Shown: positions 27,516-36,278, counted from the first letter of the stretch. The stretch is DNA of 45,603 bases from Rhodothermaceae bacterium bin80 (GCA_002238805.1 MPNB01000023.1:1-45603), one strand, 5' to 3'. The notes: generated by a model not told the origin, from the sequence alone. A program made the numbers and translations.

Positions 27516-27853
27516 ATGCAACCAACTATTCTTTCACAAGACTGCCCTGAACTCTAATTAAACCGCATTTTTTACGACCACCAATAAGGTCATAGAAAAA
27601 AAGCCCATCTTTATTTCATAATGCGGGTCACTCTCATAGCATAGTGGCTATTCTATTTGGCGAGTAACCCGACGTGTCGGATTCGTCGCGTGAAGATGCA
27701 GGAATAGGATACACCTTATTTTATACAAATGTGGAACTTTCCATATTTTTCCTAAATATATGAACCCTTTCATAAAACCTTTAGTAAGAGCCATTGCCGC
27801 GCAATCTTGCGTATATTTGTTATTCCGATTCTCACTTCACTAATGGGAATGTA
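27516..27853. other. AT-rich intergenic region
   Basis: Noticeably richer in A and T than its surroundings, with runs such as AGAAAAAAAG and TTTATTTC. No gene is supported. It ends with a promoter candidate for the membrane protein at 27854. The composition suggests recently acquired DNA. Confidence 0.5.
27812..27819 (+). promoter_or_regulatory. Candidate -7 promoter box TATATTTG
   Basis: TATATTTG fits the TAnnTTTG -7 consensus of Bacteroidota housekeeping promoters exactly and lies 34 nt before the ATG at 27854. The -33 TTG is not well placed (a TTG at 27794-27796 gives a spacer of 15 instead of about 19-21). Confidence 0.4.
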
Positions 27854-28423
27854 ATGGATATCTTCAATTCGATTGTATCTATTCTTACACTTGTAATTAT
27901 AACTGTTGGGGTTTTTGTAGCTCTTCGTTCGTGGCGCGGCAGTACCCATAAGAATATCAAAGATGACGGAATATGGAAGGGATCTGTCGATGCGGATCGA
28001 GCCAATTTCAAGGAGTTTATGCGGGAAATCAGGGAGGATATTAAAGAGATAAATGGTAAAATCGATAAAATCAATGATGCACTAAGGGATATATTCTCTC
28101 GGTTGCCTGCCAAAATTGAGACAACTCAGAGTCCTTTGGGACTCTCTGATCTAGGCAAAGATGTATCTAAGGATTTGGACGCAGTCTCTTGGGCTAATAA
28201 GACTGCTGATATGGTACAAGACAAAGTCAAAGGTAAAGAGGCCTATCAGATTCAACGATTTAGCTTTGAGTACGCAGACCGTGACGATCATTATACGGAT
28301 GAAGAGCGTAACCAAATTCATAGAATTGCTTATGATAGAGGCATTTCTGAAGAACAAGTCCGTCGTGTATTAGGTATTGAACTCAGAGATAAACTATTAT
28401 CCATTAAGGGGGAATCACACTGA
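27854..28423 (+). CDS. Membrane-anchored coiled-coil protein, unknown
   Basis: Starting at ATG 27854 the product is 189 aa. It has one N-terminal membrane helix (MDIFNSIVSILTLVIITVGV), a charged coiled-coil stretch (FKEFMREIREDIKEINGKID and on), and a C-terminal helical domain ending QVRRVLGIELRDKLL. An upstream in-frame codon at 27794 would add 20 residues but precedes the likely transcription start. I recognise the C-terminal type only as a conserved hypothetical family. It is followed with a 4-nt overlap by a very small frame, and the pair may be a toxin-antitoxin-like or signalling unit; this is inference. Confidence 0.7.
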   Translation: MDIFNSIVSILTLVIITVGVFVALRSWRGSTHKNIKDDGIWKGSVDADRANFKEFMREIREDIKEINGKIDKINDALRDIFSRLPAKIETTQSPLGLSDLGKDVSKDLDAVSWANKTADMVQDKVKGKEAYQIQRFSFEYADRDDHYTDEERNQIHRIAYDRGISEEQVRRVLGIELRDKLLSIKGESH

Positions 28424-28587
28424 AACCTGCATCCAACTCAGAACAACCCAAAGAACAAGAGCGGTTACGACTCTTGGAGAAACGATCCAATACACCGGCG
28501 ATCAATCCGTTCTATCGTGGCAAGACCCCCAAAGAAGTGGCCAGGGTTCTTTTTCAGGCAAAGCCGACCAAACGGAGATCGAAGTAA
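28420..28587 (+). CDS. Possible 55-aa protein with non-ATG start
   Basis: A clean frame begins LKPASNSEQPKEQERLRLLE and goes on through NPFYRGKTPKEVARVLF to KRRSK. The repertoire is that of a real small protein. The only start I can offer is CTG at 28420, which overlaps the TGA of the upstream gene (CTGA) and sits about 6 nt after AAGGGGGAA, a good ribosome binding site. It ends 3 nt before the 32-nt inverted repeat. A rearrangement may have cut the gene, or a rare CTG start may be used. Confidence 0.45.
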   Translation: MKPASNSEQPKEQERLRLLEKRSNTPAINPFYRGKTPKEVARVLFQAKPTKRRSK

Positions 28588-29233
28588 TCAGCAACAAAGT
28601 TTCACTTAAACGGGTAATTCCCTTTTCGATCATACCTGCGCCGAACTTGGGAGTGTATCCGCAACCGATATCAGTGATCACGGGGTTTTCTGCGCCCTGC
28701 GAAAAGAATATGAAGTTGGGGATAATGTACCGCATGCCCTCATCCTAAACCTATACCGCCGAACGATCTTCACAACTCTCCGGCATAAACCACGATAAAC
28801 ACGCTTCGCATTTCAACCCGATACGACGACATTGACCTTAGAAGTCATACTCCCGGCCAAAAGGTACCGGTTCCTGCTACCATTCCATGGGTTAGACGTG
28901 ATGGTTCCTGTGTATTCACCGTAGGCGGGTCATGACTCTCCCCCTGAATCGGTTGTTGTATTCGTAGGGGACCCGACCGGTCGGATCCCACGGACATAGC
29001 GGCAACGTCAGCGTACGATGAAAAGGTAGCTGATACAGCCCTCGCTGATGACCTTTTGCGTTTAAAGTCGTATCACGGGCCTTTCTCCAGAGGAGAGTCG
29101 CGCATCGCACTACAGACACTCTCGTTATGTACATTTATACCCATAATAATGGGCATATCGCATTATTTTTTATAAAGTAGTACTCCCACGATGCCAGCCA
29201 GACGAACATGCCTACAGGCGTGATAAGCCAAGG
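28588..29233. other. Rearranged or decayed region
   Basis: No intact gene. It begins with the right copy of the 32-nt inverted repeat. Fragments look coding in shifting plus-strand frames (for example EYEVGDNVPHALILNLYRRT near 28705-28765, and ESVVVFVGDPTGRIPR near 28950-28995), but I cannot name the families. It reads as the remains of one or two genes. Confidence 0.4.
28591..28622 (+). repeat. 32-nt inverted repeat, right copy
   Basis: Perfect inverted copy of 26543-26574, about 2.0 kb away. The pair encloses the dead IS1595-type transposase and the coiled-coil gene. Identity stops abruptly after ATTCCC. Confidence 0.9.
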
Positions 29234-29590
29234 GTGCGCAAGGTATTGCCCCCACCTCCCGATACAGACCTTGATGCAGTTGCCGAGGAATGCCGGTATG
29301 TTGGTAGCCCATATCATAGAACCGTTCGCGTTGGAGGGAAAAGACCAGAGAACAGACCTGGTAAGACCCCATGCCCCACGGATTTGCGGAAAGATCAGGC
29401 CCGTGTTGAAGAGTGGCTCAGAAATGCCATCCGTAAAGGGAATTTCGGCAAATTTGAACGGGGGTTTCCCCGCGTCGTATGGCATGAGGAAGATGGTAGG
29501 TTATTCGAAGCAAGGCAATCCGGTCGAGGTTCGTGTGAATACCACGGGTTTCCCCTCGGCCCTCACGACACAATTAGAGGAATGAGGTAA
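29234..29590 (+). CDS. 118-aa protein paired with an ImmA-like gene
   Basis: From GTG 29234 the product is rich in charged and aromatic residues, with a conserved-looking C-terminal half (DQARVEEWLRNAIRKGNFGK, GFPRVVWHEEDGRLFEAR, YHGFPL). I recall similar small proteins next to ImmA/IrrE-like genes; no function is known to me. The frame is open upstream to 29150 without a better start, so the N terminus is uncertain. The stop overlaps the next start as TAATG, so the two proteins are made together, as in toxin-antitoxin pairs. Confidence 0.65.
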   Translation: MRKVLPPPPDTDLDAVAEECRYVGSPYHRTVRVGGKRPENRPGKTPCPTDLRKDQARVEEWLRNAIRKGNFGKFERGFPRVVWHEEDGRLFEARQSGRGSCEYHGFPLGPHDTIRGMR

Positions 29591-30858
29591 TGTCGTTGTT
29601 TGATTACAAATGGGTTGATGCGCGACCGTATCCAGATCCTATTGCCCATAATACGATGGCTCACCTTACTATCAACGTAGGTGACCAAGTGGCTACATGG
29701 TTGCGAGCCGGGAATAAATACGTTGAACACATAGAGGTGCCTATGGCCCATATCGCTGAGTGGATCGTTGTTAATTGGTGGCACCTGTACCATGAAGCGG
29801 ATACGGTATCTGGTTCTTCGCGTTCGGGTTTCTCATCAAGACATGACCTTTCCTACGCAGGTAACGGATTCGTATTTCCTCGCGTTGTGTTTCGCCCTGA
29901 GGGGGAACATGTGGTGGTTTCAAATGAAAGGTGGTATGCCAAACATGCGCACATAGAGTTTCTGTTAGACGGTGAACAAACGGTCGAAACCGTCGCCTTG
30001 CAGAAGGAACTGCATGATCTCGTAGAAGATGTCATCAACAGGTTGAGGGACAAAAATGTGAACGACGTACCTTGGATTGAGGAGTGGGACATTATCAAAA
30101 ACAAGTTCGATGATGATGAGAAAGAATTCTGCCGAGCAACTGCCATGTTAGGACTTGACCCCTTCGACATTGAACCTGCACTGGCTAATCAAGTCACCAC
30201 AGTTTGGAATGAAGCTGCTCCGTTAATTCGTGAAGAATTGATGCTGGCCTCGGACGAAACAAGCTTGGGACCGACTCATGAATGGCTCAAAGAATCTCTT
30301 GCGTCTGTAAGCGAATCGCGCAATACGATATGGGAGGAAGTGAAGACAGCCGTTCGGAGTAGATCATTGAACTCGGAATGCCCATGGGAAGCAGGAGAAA
30401 AAGATGCACGCACTGTTCTGCGTGAACTTGGTCGTGAACCGGGTCCCTTTTCCTTTGATGGTGAATATGCCATCCATAACATAGAAATGATGTCTCCTTC
30501 ATCCCGCATAGAAGGCTGTGTAGGAGAAGATACACCCTCATGTGTTATCGTCTCAAAGCGGGATACAGGTAAGAAGTTTCTTCTTGCACGTGCCTTGGGA
30601 CATTACATTGCACGTATAGGGAATGGACCTGCCATTTTAAGTAAGTTGCGAACCCCCGAGCAGTCTCGTGCAAGATCCTTTGCTGCTGAATTACTTGCAC
30701 CAAGTGAGTGGCTTAGAAATAAAGTGGGTACACAAAACGACATTGAGCAGGACCAGATTTATGACCTCGCTGAACAGCTTGGTGTGTCTGAATTTACTGT
30801 CCAGTGGCAAATACAAAATCACGAAATTGCCAGAATATCACCATATCCACAGTGGTAG
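29590..30858 (+). CDS. ImmA/IrrE-like protein with lost zinc motif
   Basis: The 422-aa protein ends in a region shaped like ImmA/IrrE metallopeptidases: KKFLLARALGHYIARIG followed by SRARSFAAELLAPSEWL and a helix-turn-helix-like IYDLAEQLGVSEFTVQWQIQ. The catalytic HExxH is replaced: where AHELGH is expected, ARALGH is found, so the first His and the Glu are missing and peptidase activity is unlikely. The long N-terminal part (about residues 1-300) is unfamiliar. Coupled by TAATG to the 118-aa gene. The pair may be a stress or toxin-antitoxin unit in which the ImmA fold only binds. Confidence 0.7.
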   Translation: MSLFDYKWVDARPYPDPIAHNTMAHLTINVGDQVATWLRAGNKYVEHIEVPMAHIAEWIVVNWWHLYHEADTVSGSSRSGFSSRHDLSYAGNGFVFPRVVFRPEGEHVVVSNERWYAKHAHIEFLLDGEQTVETVALQKELHDLVEDVINRLRDKNVNDVPWIEEWDIIKNKFDDDEKEFCRATAMLGLDPFDIEPALANQVTTVWNEAAPLIREELMLASDETSLGPTHEWLKESLASVSESRNTIWEEVKTAVRSRSLNSECPWEAGEKDARTVLRELGREPGPFSFDGEYAIHNIEMMSPSSRIEGCVGEDTPSCVIVSKRDTGKKFLLARALGHYIARIGNGPAILSKLRTPEQSRARSFAAELLAPSEWLRNKVGTQNDIEQDQIYDLAEQLGVSEFTVQWQIQNHEIARISPYPQW

Positions 30859-30861
30859 TTT

Positions 30862-31000
30862 CTACTTGATCAGATCCTGGTACATCAACCGCTTGCCGAC
30901 CACCAAAGCCGCGATGCGCTCCTTCTGGTGTTTCGTGCCGAAGTCGCGGAAGTTGTGCTTCGCGTAGAGTTGATTTACGGTATCCGAGTGCACCTGGCCG
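30862..31000 (-). pseudogene. IS1595-like transposase C-terminal fragment
   Basis: On the minus strand the text YAKHNFRDFGTKHQKERIAA, then LVVGKRLMYQDLIK and a stop, matches the end of an IS1595-type transposase (compare KHNLRGLDTIQ and GKRLMYKDL of the copy at 26588-27515). Only about 45 codons remain. It lies just after the ImmA-like gene, in the opposite direction. Confidence 0.6.
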
Positions 31001-31126
31001 CACAGTTGACCCGACCCCGGAGATCATTATATTTGCGCCCACACTCAGGGCTTCATAAAGCGATGCCCGTGACGGCATAACTTATTTTGGACTAGTTGGT
31101 TACGCAGCTATCCATAATTTCCCAGA

Positions 31127-32566
31127 TTATCCGGCCAGAACTTCACCGAAGAGTGTAGCTGACGTACATCCTGTAATACGCACCTTTACGTACATGCCTG
31201 CGCTAAGCGTGCCACGGTCAAAGATGACCATCTTGTTTGTATCCGTACGGCCGCACAGTTGCGCCTTGCTTCGCTTGCTTGCCCCCTCTACGAGCACGGT
31301 ATGGATGCGTCCGATTTCTTTTTGATTATTTTCGTGTGAAATCGATTTCTGGAGTGTAATGATTTCACTCAATCGACGTTTCTTTACTTCCTTAGGCACA
31401 TCGTCGGTATACTTGCGAGCTGCATAGGTGTCCGGGCGTTCCGAATACATGAACATAAAGGCATGGTCATACCGGATATCTGCCAACAGCGCGAGTGTAT
31501 CCTGATGCTCGGCCTCGGTTTCGCCGCAGAATCCCGCGATAATGTCGGTGGAAAGAGATACTCCTGGACAAATCCGGCGTGTATGTTCAATGAGTGCTCG
31601 ATACTCATCTGCTGAATAGCCTCGGCGCATTCGTTGCAGCACCCCCGAGTTGCCGTGCTGCACAGGGAGGTGGATAAAGTTGCATACGTTCGGACGATCC
31701 CGGTGGACTTCCAACAATGCTTCGGAGCAATCTTTGGGGTGGCTGGTCGAGTAGCGAATGCGCAATTCTGGTGAAAGCAGACTCACGCGATAAAGTAGCG
31801 TTGCAAAATCTACAGGACCATCCCGGTATGAATTGACGTTCTGTCCGAGAAGGGTTACTTCACGGTAGCCAGCATCAAAAAGCCCTTGACACTCACGAAC
31901 GATTGTCCCCGCGTTGCGACTGCGTTCGCGGCCACGCGTAAAGGGCACAACACAAAAGGCACACATATTGTCGCAGCCCCGCATAATTGAAACAAACGCG
32001 CTGATACCATTGGAATCATACCTGACCGGTGCAATATCCGCATAGGTCTCCTCACGTGAGAGCTGCACATTAACTGCACTTTGACCGGTTTCGTCTACCT
32101 GGTGGAGTAGTCGGGGTAGATCGCGGTAGGCGTCAGGGCCAACGACGATGTCCACCAAGCGTTCTTGTTCCAGTAGTTTATGGCGCAGGCGCTCGGCCAT
32201 GCATCCAAGCACACCGATTTTCAGGTTGGTATTATGCTTGCGCTTGCGGGCGCGAAAGAATTCAAGACGTCTACGTACCCGCTGCTCGGCGTTTTCCCGG
32301 ATTGCACACGTATTGAGCAGAACAACATCTGCCTGAAGCGGGTCGTGGGTTAATCCATATCCGGCATCACGCAATACAGAAGCAACGATCTCCGAGTCAG
32401 ATACGTTCATCTGACAGCCGTAGGTCTCGAGATACACGGACGCAGGACCGTCGCACTCCGCCTGAGGCAGCCGGGCGGTATCTATATTTTCGAGTATGGG
32501 GAGCGTTTTCTGCACGACGATGTTGCCGGGATAGTTATACGTCCAAGCGGACCTTGGGAAACGCAC
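31127..32566 (-). CDS. miaB: tRNA-2-methylthio-N6-dimethylallyladenosine synthase
   Basis: MiaB adds a methylthio group to i6A37 in tRNAs reading UNN codons. The protein (up to 479 aa) shows the N-terminal UPF0004 cysteines in [17 protein letters not shown] and VLGCMAER, the radical-SAM CxxxCxxC in [16 protein letters not shown], and a C-terminal TRAM domain (about 415-475). The start is uncertain: GTG at 32566 opens the frame, but family members begin closer to the YGCQMN motif and another GTG lies about 17 codons in. In related genomes miaB is next to the sigma-54 activator and lptE; here some 6 kb of accessory DNA separates them. Confidence 0.95.
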   Translation of the reverse strand: MRFPRSAWTYNYPGNIVVQKTLPILENIDTARLPQAECDGPASVYLETYGCQMNVSDSEIVASVLRDAGYGLTHDPLQADVVLLNTCAIRENAEQRVRRRLEFFRARKRKHNTNLKIGVLGCMAERLRHKLLEQERLVDIVVGPDAYRDLPRLLHQVDETGQSAVNVQLSREETYADIAPVRYDSNGISAFVSIMRGCDNMCAFCVVPFTRGRERSRNAGTIVRECQGLFDAGYREVTLLGQNVNSYRDGPVDFATLLYRVSLLSPELRIRYSTSHPKDCSEALLEVHRDRPNVCNFIHLPVQHGNSGVLQRMRRGYSADEYRALIEHTRRICPGVSLSTDIIAGFCGETEAEHQDTLALLADIRYDHAFMFMYSERPDTYAARKYTDDVPKEVKKRRLSEIITLQKSISHENNQKEIGRIHTVLVEGASKRSKAQLCGRTDTNKMVIFDRGTLSAGMYVKVRITGCTSATLFGEVLAG

Positions 32567-32594
32567 ATATACCTTTAATTGTTCGGAGAAAGCC

Positions 32595-32625
32595 TTGTTA
32601 AGATGACTTCAGCGTCGTAAATTGG
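32595..32625 (+). promoter_or_regulatory. Candidate promoter for the secreted protein gene
   Basis: TTG at 32595-32597 and TAAATTGG at 32618-32625 are separated by 20 nt, near the -33/-7 layout of Bacteroidota (TTG, about 19-21 nt, TAnnTTTG with one mismatch). A perfect 6-bp inverted repeat TTGGGT-TCT-ACCCAA (32622-32636) follows directly and could be an operator or 5' hairpin. The gene begins at 32653. Confidence 0.4.
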
Positions 32626-32652
32626 GTTCTACCCAAACACAATCTTGTTCTC

Positions 32653-33327
32653 ATGAAACGTTTTTTACTGACGGCAACTGTTCTTTTTCTTCCGCTCGCT
32701 GCAATAGCTCAGATGGATCCTGCCACGCCCGATGGCGAGAACCTGGGGACCCCAGAAACCTGGAAGGTGCGCCTTGATCGCCCTGACCCAGAAGCGGTTA
32801 TTGGTGCAGATTCAGATTCTGCGGATGTATTCTTTGTGAACATGACACCCGGCTGGCACATTACGACCGGTCCGGCTGGAATCTTCTACCACCCGGACGC
32901 CATGGTGGAGGGTAACTATACCTTGGAGGCGACCATTCATCTGTTTGATCCAGGCGAGCGTCGTGAGGCGTATGGTGTGTTTATGGGTGGTCAGAATCTG
33001 GAAGGAGAGGACATTTCGTACGACTATTTTCTTCTTCGCAACACTGGAGAGACGTTGATTAAACGCCGCACTGGTGCGGAAACATCAGTTATCCGGGATT
33101 GGACGGCAAGTGAAGCAGTAGGTACATTTGGCCCTAACACTGAGAGTTCCGTCGAGAACCACTTGCTGGTTAATGTGGGAAGTGAGATGGTGACCTTTTC
33201 GGTTAATGGCACTGAGGTTGCGAGTACTCCCCGGGATCAGGTCATGACAGACGGTATTGTGGGCTTACGAATCAACCATGCACTCAACGTGCATGTCAGC
33301 GACCTGAAGGTAACCGCCCAGGAATAG
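32653..33327 (+). CDS. Secreted protein, concanavalin-like fold
   Basis: The 224-aa protein has a signal peptide (MKRFLLTATVLFLPLAAIAQ). The rest is beta-rich: PGWHITTGPAGIFYHPDAMV, YTLEATIHLFDPGERREAYG, VFMGGQNLEGEDISYDYFLL and VTFSVNGTEVAS. This is the strand pattern of the laminin-G/concanavalin-like fold seen in DUF1080-type proteins. No catalytic residues can be named. It is a single gene divergent from miaB. Its role is unknown; binding of a glycan or other surface ligand is a guess. Confidence 0.7.
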   Translation: MKRFLLTATVLFLPLAAIAQMDPATPDGENLGTPETWKVRLDRPDPEAVIGADSDSADVFFVNMTPGWHITTGPAGIFYHPDAMVEGNYTLEATIHLFDPGERREAYGVFMGGQNLEGEDISYDYFLLRNTGETLIKRRTGAETSVIRDWTASEAVGTFGPNTESSVENHLLVNVGSEMVTFSVNGTEVASTPRDQVMTDGIVGLRINHALNVHVSDLKVTAQE

Positions 33328-33380
33328 GAGGATCTTCAGACTCGTTCGGACAGCTTGGGGACTCCTTATTTTTGTGCTGA

Positions 33381-33403
33381 ATACCACAAACGGATTGTGG
33401 TAT
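33381..33403. terminator. 9-bp perfect hairpin, possible terminator
   Basis: ATACCACAA and TTGTGGTAT form a perfect 9-bp stem around ACGGA, 54 nt after the stop of the secreted protein gene. There is no T-run on the plus strand after it, while on the minus strand an A-rich stretch follows, so its role as a terminator is uncertain. Confidence 0.4.
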
Positions 33404-33570
33404 GGCTGGCTCTGGCTGCGGTGGAGATGGTGTTTTTCTGTAGGGAACGCTCTTTTCAGAAACAGAATGTTCCTAGACGGAGAAACGAGGGGCAATCCTC
33501 ACGACCAACACTATCTCTATTTCAGTGAAACTGGCTTTCTCTGCGTTAGTAGAGCTAGACAAAATTTAAA

Positions 33571-33586
33571 GGCCCCCGCAGGGGCC
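33571..33586. terminator. GC hairpin between convergent genes
   Basis: GGCCCC and GGGGCC form a strong 6-bp stem with a CGCA loop, preceded by AAAATTTAAA and followed by CCTTAG. On the minus strand, the A/T tract follows the stem (TTTAAATTTT), which makes it a plausible terminator for ribD-ribE transcripts, though it lies 245 nt beyond the ribE stop. Confidence 0.4.
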
Positions 33587-33830
33587 CCTTAGTAAATTAC
33601 CCCAATAGTAAAGGCAACTGCACTGAATCTACGGAAAACCACTGACAATGTTCCAACCTCCTGTATATTTTTTGCTCAGAAAACTCTCTCCAGACGAAGT
33701 TCCGTCTCATTAGGGCCTCTTGTAAATCCCGAAATCTAGGGGCAAGAGGTTAACGAGAATGTGTTTATGATCCGACTAACGCAATCCCGAAATTAATCCA
33801 TTTGCGACCCAGAATCACTTCCATTGAAGA

Positions 33831-34421
33831 TCACAGACGGACGGCCATTTGGCGCGCTACGTACTTGGCAAGAACATCAAATTCGACATTGCAGCGCATA
33901 CCTACCCTCCACATAGACACATTCGTATGCTTGAAGGTGTGGGGAATGATGGCAACAGAGATACACAGATCACGAAGATGCGCGATAGTCAAACTTATGC
34001 CGTCCAGGGCAATAGATCCGCGTGGGATGACTAACCCGGCATACTCCGGTGGAATCACGAGTTCATAAACCCGTTCGCCGCCTTGCTGAGATACTTGGGT
34101 GATTGAGCATGTTGTATCTACATGCCCCTGAACTATATGTCCATCCAGTCGGGTATCTGCGAATAAGGCACGCTCGAGGTTGACTGGAGTGTCCGCTGAC
34201 AGTTCACCCAATGTGGTTTTGGAGATAGTTTCAGGGACCGCTAAGACTGTAAAAACGTCTTCTGACTGGTCGGTCACACTTAGGCAGATGCCGTTTACGG
34301 CGATGCTTTGTCCAACGCACAGCTCAGAGGACAGGACAGCTCCAATGGTTAGCTCCCGCCCACGAGGGGTTTGCCTGATGCTTTTCAGTTGCCCAATTTG
34401 CTCTATAAGACCCGTAAACAT
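33831..34421 (-). CDS. ribE: Riboflavin synthase alpha chain
   Basis: The enzyme dismutates two 6,7-dimethyl-8-ribityllumazine molecules into riboflavin and a pyrimidine. The 196-aa protein starts with the invariant MFTGLIE and has the two tandem lumazine-binding barrels: VNGICLSV and GHIVQGHVD in the first, IALDGISLTI and IIPHT in the second. Length is normal. It follows ribD by 7 nt on the same strand, forming a ribD-ribE unit. No FMN riboswitch was recognised upstream of ribD. Confidence 0.95.
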   Translation of the reverse strand: MFTGLIEQIGQLKSIRQTPRGRELTIGAVLSSELCVGQSIAVNGICLSVTDQSEDVFTVLAVPETISKTTLGELSADTPVNLERALFADTRLDGHIVQGHVDTTCSITQVSQQGGERVYELVIPPEYAGLVIPRGSIALDGISLTIAHLRDLCISVAIIPHTFKHTNVSMWRVGMRCNVEFDVLAKYVARQMAVRL

Positions 34422-34428
34422 ACTGACT

Positions 34429-35562
34429 TCAAGTCGGGATTGGGTGTTTGTACCCCGTAAATAGCTGATCTACACCAACGCTTTCCCAAGAGTATTGCGC
34501 AAAAACAAGGCTTTGGGCCAATTGCTCAACCCCCAGATCCCCAATAGCACGCAAGCCGTTCCCAATCATTTTAGGTGCGATGAACAGTCGAAGCCGATCA
34601 ACGAGGTTTTGTCGCAGCAATGCCGAAGCTAGTGCAGGTCCTGCCTCCACAAGGAGCGACTGTACTCGTGAGCCAGCTTGTTTTGTTTCTCCAAGTAGAT
34701 GTATCAGTTCTGGAAGCGATATCCGACCTGCCTCAGATGGAGCAACCATGAGGCAGCCTCCGTTACCAAGAAGTTGATCACTGTATTCGGGTGTAACACC
34801 CTCCGTAACTACAGCAGTTGTTTTTGCGCCCCATTGATCAGTAAAGAGCTTGAGCGTGGCGGACAGGTTACCCTTTCCGTCCAAAATGATACGCATCGGT
34901 TGCATTCCTGAGACGTGTCGAACAGTAAGACTCGGATTATCAATGCGTGCTGTACCCGAACCTATGAGCACAGCATCATGCTCTCGCCGCCAAACATGAA
35001 CATATTTCCGTGCCGCTTCGCCTGTGATCCATTGACTCTCTCCCGTTGCAGTTGCGACACAGCCGTCGAGGGTTTGTGCAAGCTTTAGCGTCACGAATGG
35101 GAGACGTTTGGTATGCCAGTGGACAAAGGCTTCGTTAAATCGATAGCATCTATCCCTCAGAATATCGGTAGTAACTGCGATTTTGTGCCCCCTCAGCATC
35201 GCCATTCCACCTGCTGCCCTAGGATTCGGATCACACATTCCAATATAAACGCGTGCGATGCCAGCTTGCAGAATGCCTTGTGTACACGGTGGGGTGCGTC
35301 CCTGGTGATTACAGGGTTCAAGGTTCACAACGAGGGTTGCTCCCTCGAGTGCCTTAGGCCCGTACCTCGAACCGGCCTGTTCTATTGCTTCTGTTTCTGC
35401 ATGAGGACCTCCTGCGTACCTGTGCCATCCTTCTCCGAGAAGCTTACCCTCGGAACTCAGGATTACGCAGCCGACACGTGGATTTGGGCTTGTTGCACTA
35501 TCAGCATTGGCCGCCAGAGAGAGACAACGTTCCATCCAGCGTGCGGCTGACTCTTTATTCAT
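34429..35562 (-). CDS. ribD: Riboflavin biosynthesis deaminase/reductase
   Basis: RibD deaminates the pyrimidine intermediate and then reduces its ribose. The 377-aa protein has the N-terminal cytidine-deaminase-like zinc site (HAETEAI, and NLEPCNHQGRTPPC) and a C-terminal dihydrofolate-reductase-like domain (LKLAQTLDGCVAT, SQWITGEAARKYVH, LVEAGPALASALL). I choose ATG 35562; a GTG at 35577 is the alternative. It is the first gene of the ribD-ribE pair. Confidence 0.95.
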   Translation of the reverse strand: MNKESAARWMERCLSLAANADSATSPNPRVGCVILSSEGKLLGEGWHRYAGGPHAETEAIEQAGSRYGPKALEGATLVVNLEPCNHQGRTPPCTQGILQAGIARVYIGMCDPNPRAAGGMAMLRGHKIAVTTDILRDRCYRFNEAFVHWHTKRLPFVTLKLAQTLDGCVATATGESQWITGEAARKYVHVWRREHDAVLIGSGTARIDNPSLTVRHVSGMQPMRIILDGKGNLSATLKLFTDQWGAKTTAVVTEGVTPEYSDQLLGNGGCLMVAPSEAGRISLPELIHLLGETKQAGSRVQSLLVEAGPALASALLRQNLVDRLRLFIAPKMIGNGLRAIGDLGVEQLAQSLVFAQYSWESVGVDQLFTGYKHPIPT

Positions 35563-35825
35563 CAAATAAACCGACACTTAAATGGACTCGAACGCGAGAA
35601 TGCGAACTGTCGTTTCCAGTTGAATGTGTATGGGAATCTGTCGCAGGAAATACTACCAAGTCTGTTGTGTTAGGGTTGGTAAGAATAATCAATTGGAACC
35701 TTCCTATCACACCGAGGGTCAGTCCAACTGCGGCATCCGCCATTTGCCCAGACTGAATTTGGTCTATTACTCGCTACGTCGTATCTCAAGATATACTAGC
35801 GTTGCAGGTTCTGCAGCCGAGCCTC
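35563..35825. other. Intergenic upstream of ribD
   Basis: No gene and no FMN riboswitch could be recognised by eye. The promoter of ribD should lie here. At the right end the sequence runs into the group II intron relic. Confidence 0.4.
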
Positions 35826-36245
35826 TTACGTTCCATCCAGATGCGTAACCGGAGCTTTCAGCCAGTGCTCTGTATACAAAAGCACCCACTTCTGATCCGT
35901 GTGCTGCCCGACCGCTTTCGTCAGCGGTTCATGGTCTACCGTGTCAAAATATGCCTGGATGTCCATGTCCAGCGCCCATGACCATCGCCAGCAACGCACT
36001 CGCGCCTGCTGGGTCGCGTCATGAGCCGACTTGTTCGGTCGGTATCCATAGGAATCGGGATGGAACTCTTGATCCAATACCGGCTCTAATGCCGCCTTCA
36101 TCACCATCTGTGCCACCCGGTCTGCCGCGGTGGAAATCCCCAGCGGTCGAACGCCTCCTCTCGACTTCGGAATATGCACCCGGCGGACCGGCTTGGGATG
36201 ATAACTGCCCGATGCCATCCGATTCCATATCCTGTAAAGATTATC
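35826..36245 (-). pseudogene. Group II intron reverse transcriptase fragment
   Basis: The minus-strand text NLYRIWNRMASGSYHPKPVR, VHIPKSRGGVRPLGISTAAD, then HPDSYGYRPNKSAHDA and DMDIQAYFDTVDH corresponds to the first reverse transcriptase blocks of LtrA-type maturases. The first catalytic Asp block is present, but the YADD block, maturase domain and N terminus are missing; the frame stops directly after the APVTHLDGT segment. It is a remnant. Its N-terminal edge abuts the IS1595 fragment at 36279, so the two were joined by a rearrangement. Confidence 0.8.
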
Positions 36246-36278
36246 TGTACGAAAGACCGACCTATAAAGCATGTACGG

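Larger units (their letters stand above)
33328..33830. other. Intergenic between convergent genes
   Basis: No supported gene. A frame at 33374-33592 has a tryptophan-rich, unlikely translation. Two hairpins (33381-33403 and 33571-33586) are the only clear structures. Confidence 0.5.

Noticed and set aside
31127..32566. RimO or other methylthiotransferase instead of MiaB
   Set aside because: The [16 protein letters not shown] and YGCQMN motifs, a TRAM domain and the setting near the sigma-54 activator and lptE fit MiaB better.
33374..33592. 72-aa tryptophan-rich frame
   Set aside because: Composition is unusual, it runs through two hairpins, and nothing supports a start; probably chance.
35563..35825. 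FMN riboswitch upstream of ribD
   Set aside because: I could not find the conserved RFN blocks by eye, so none is claimed.
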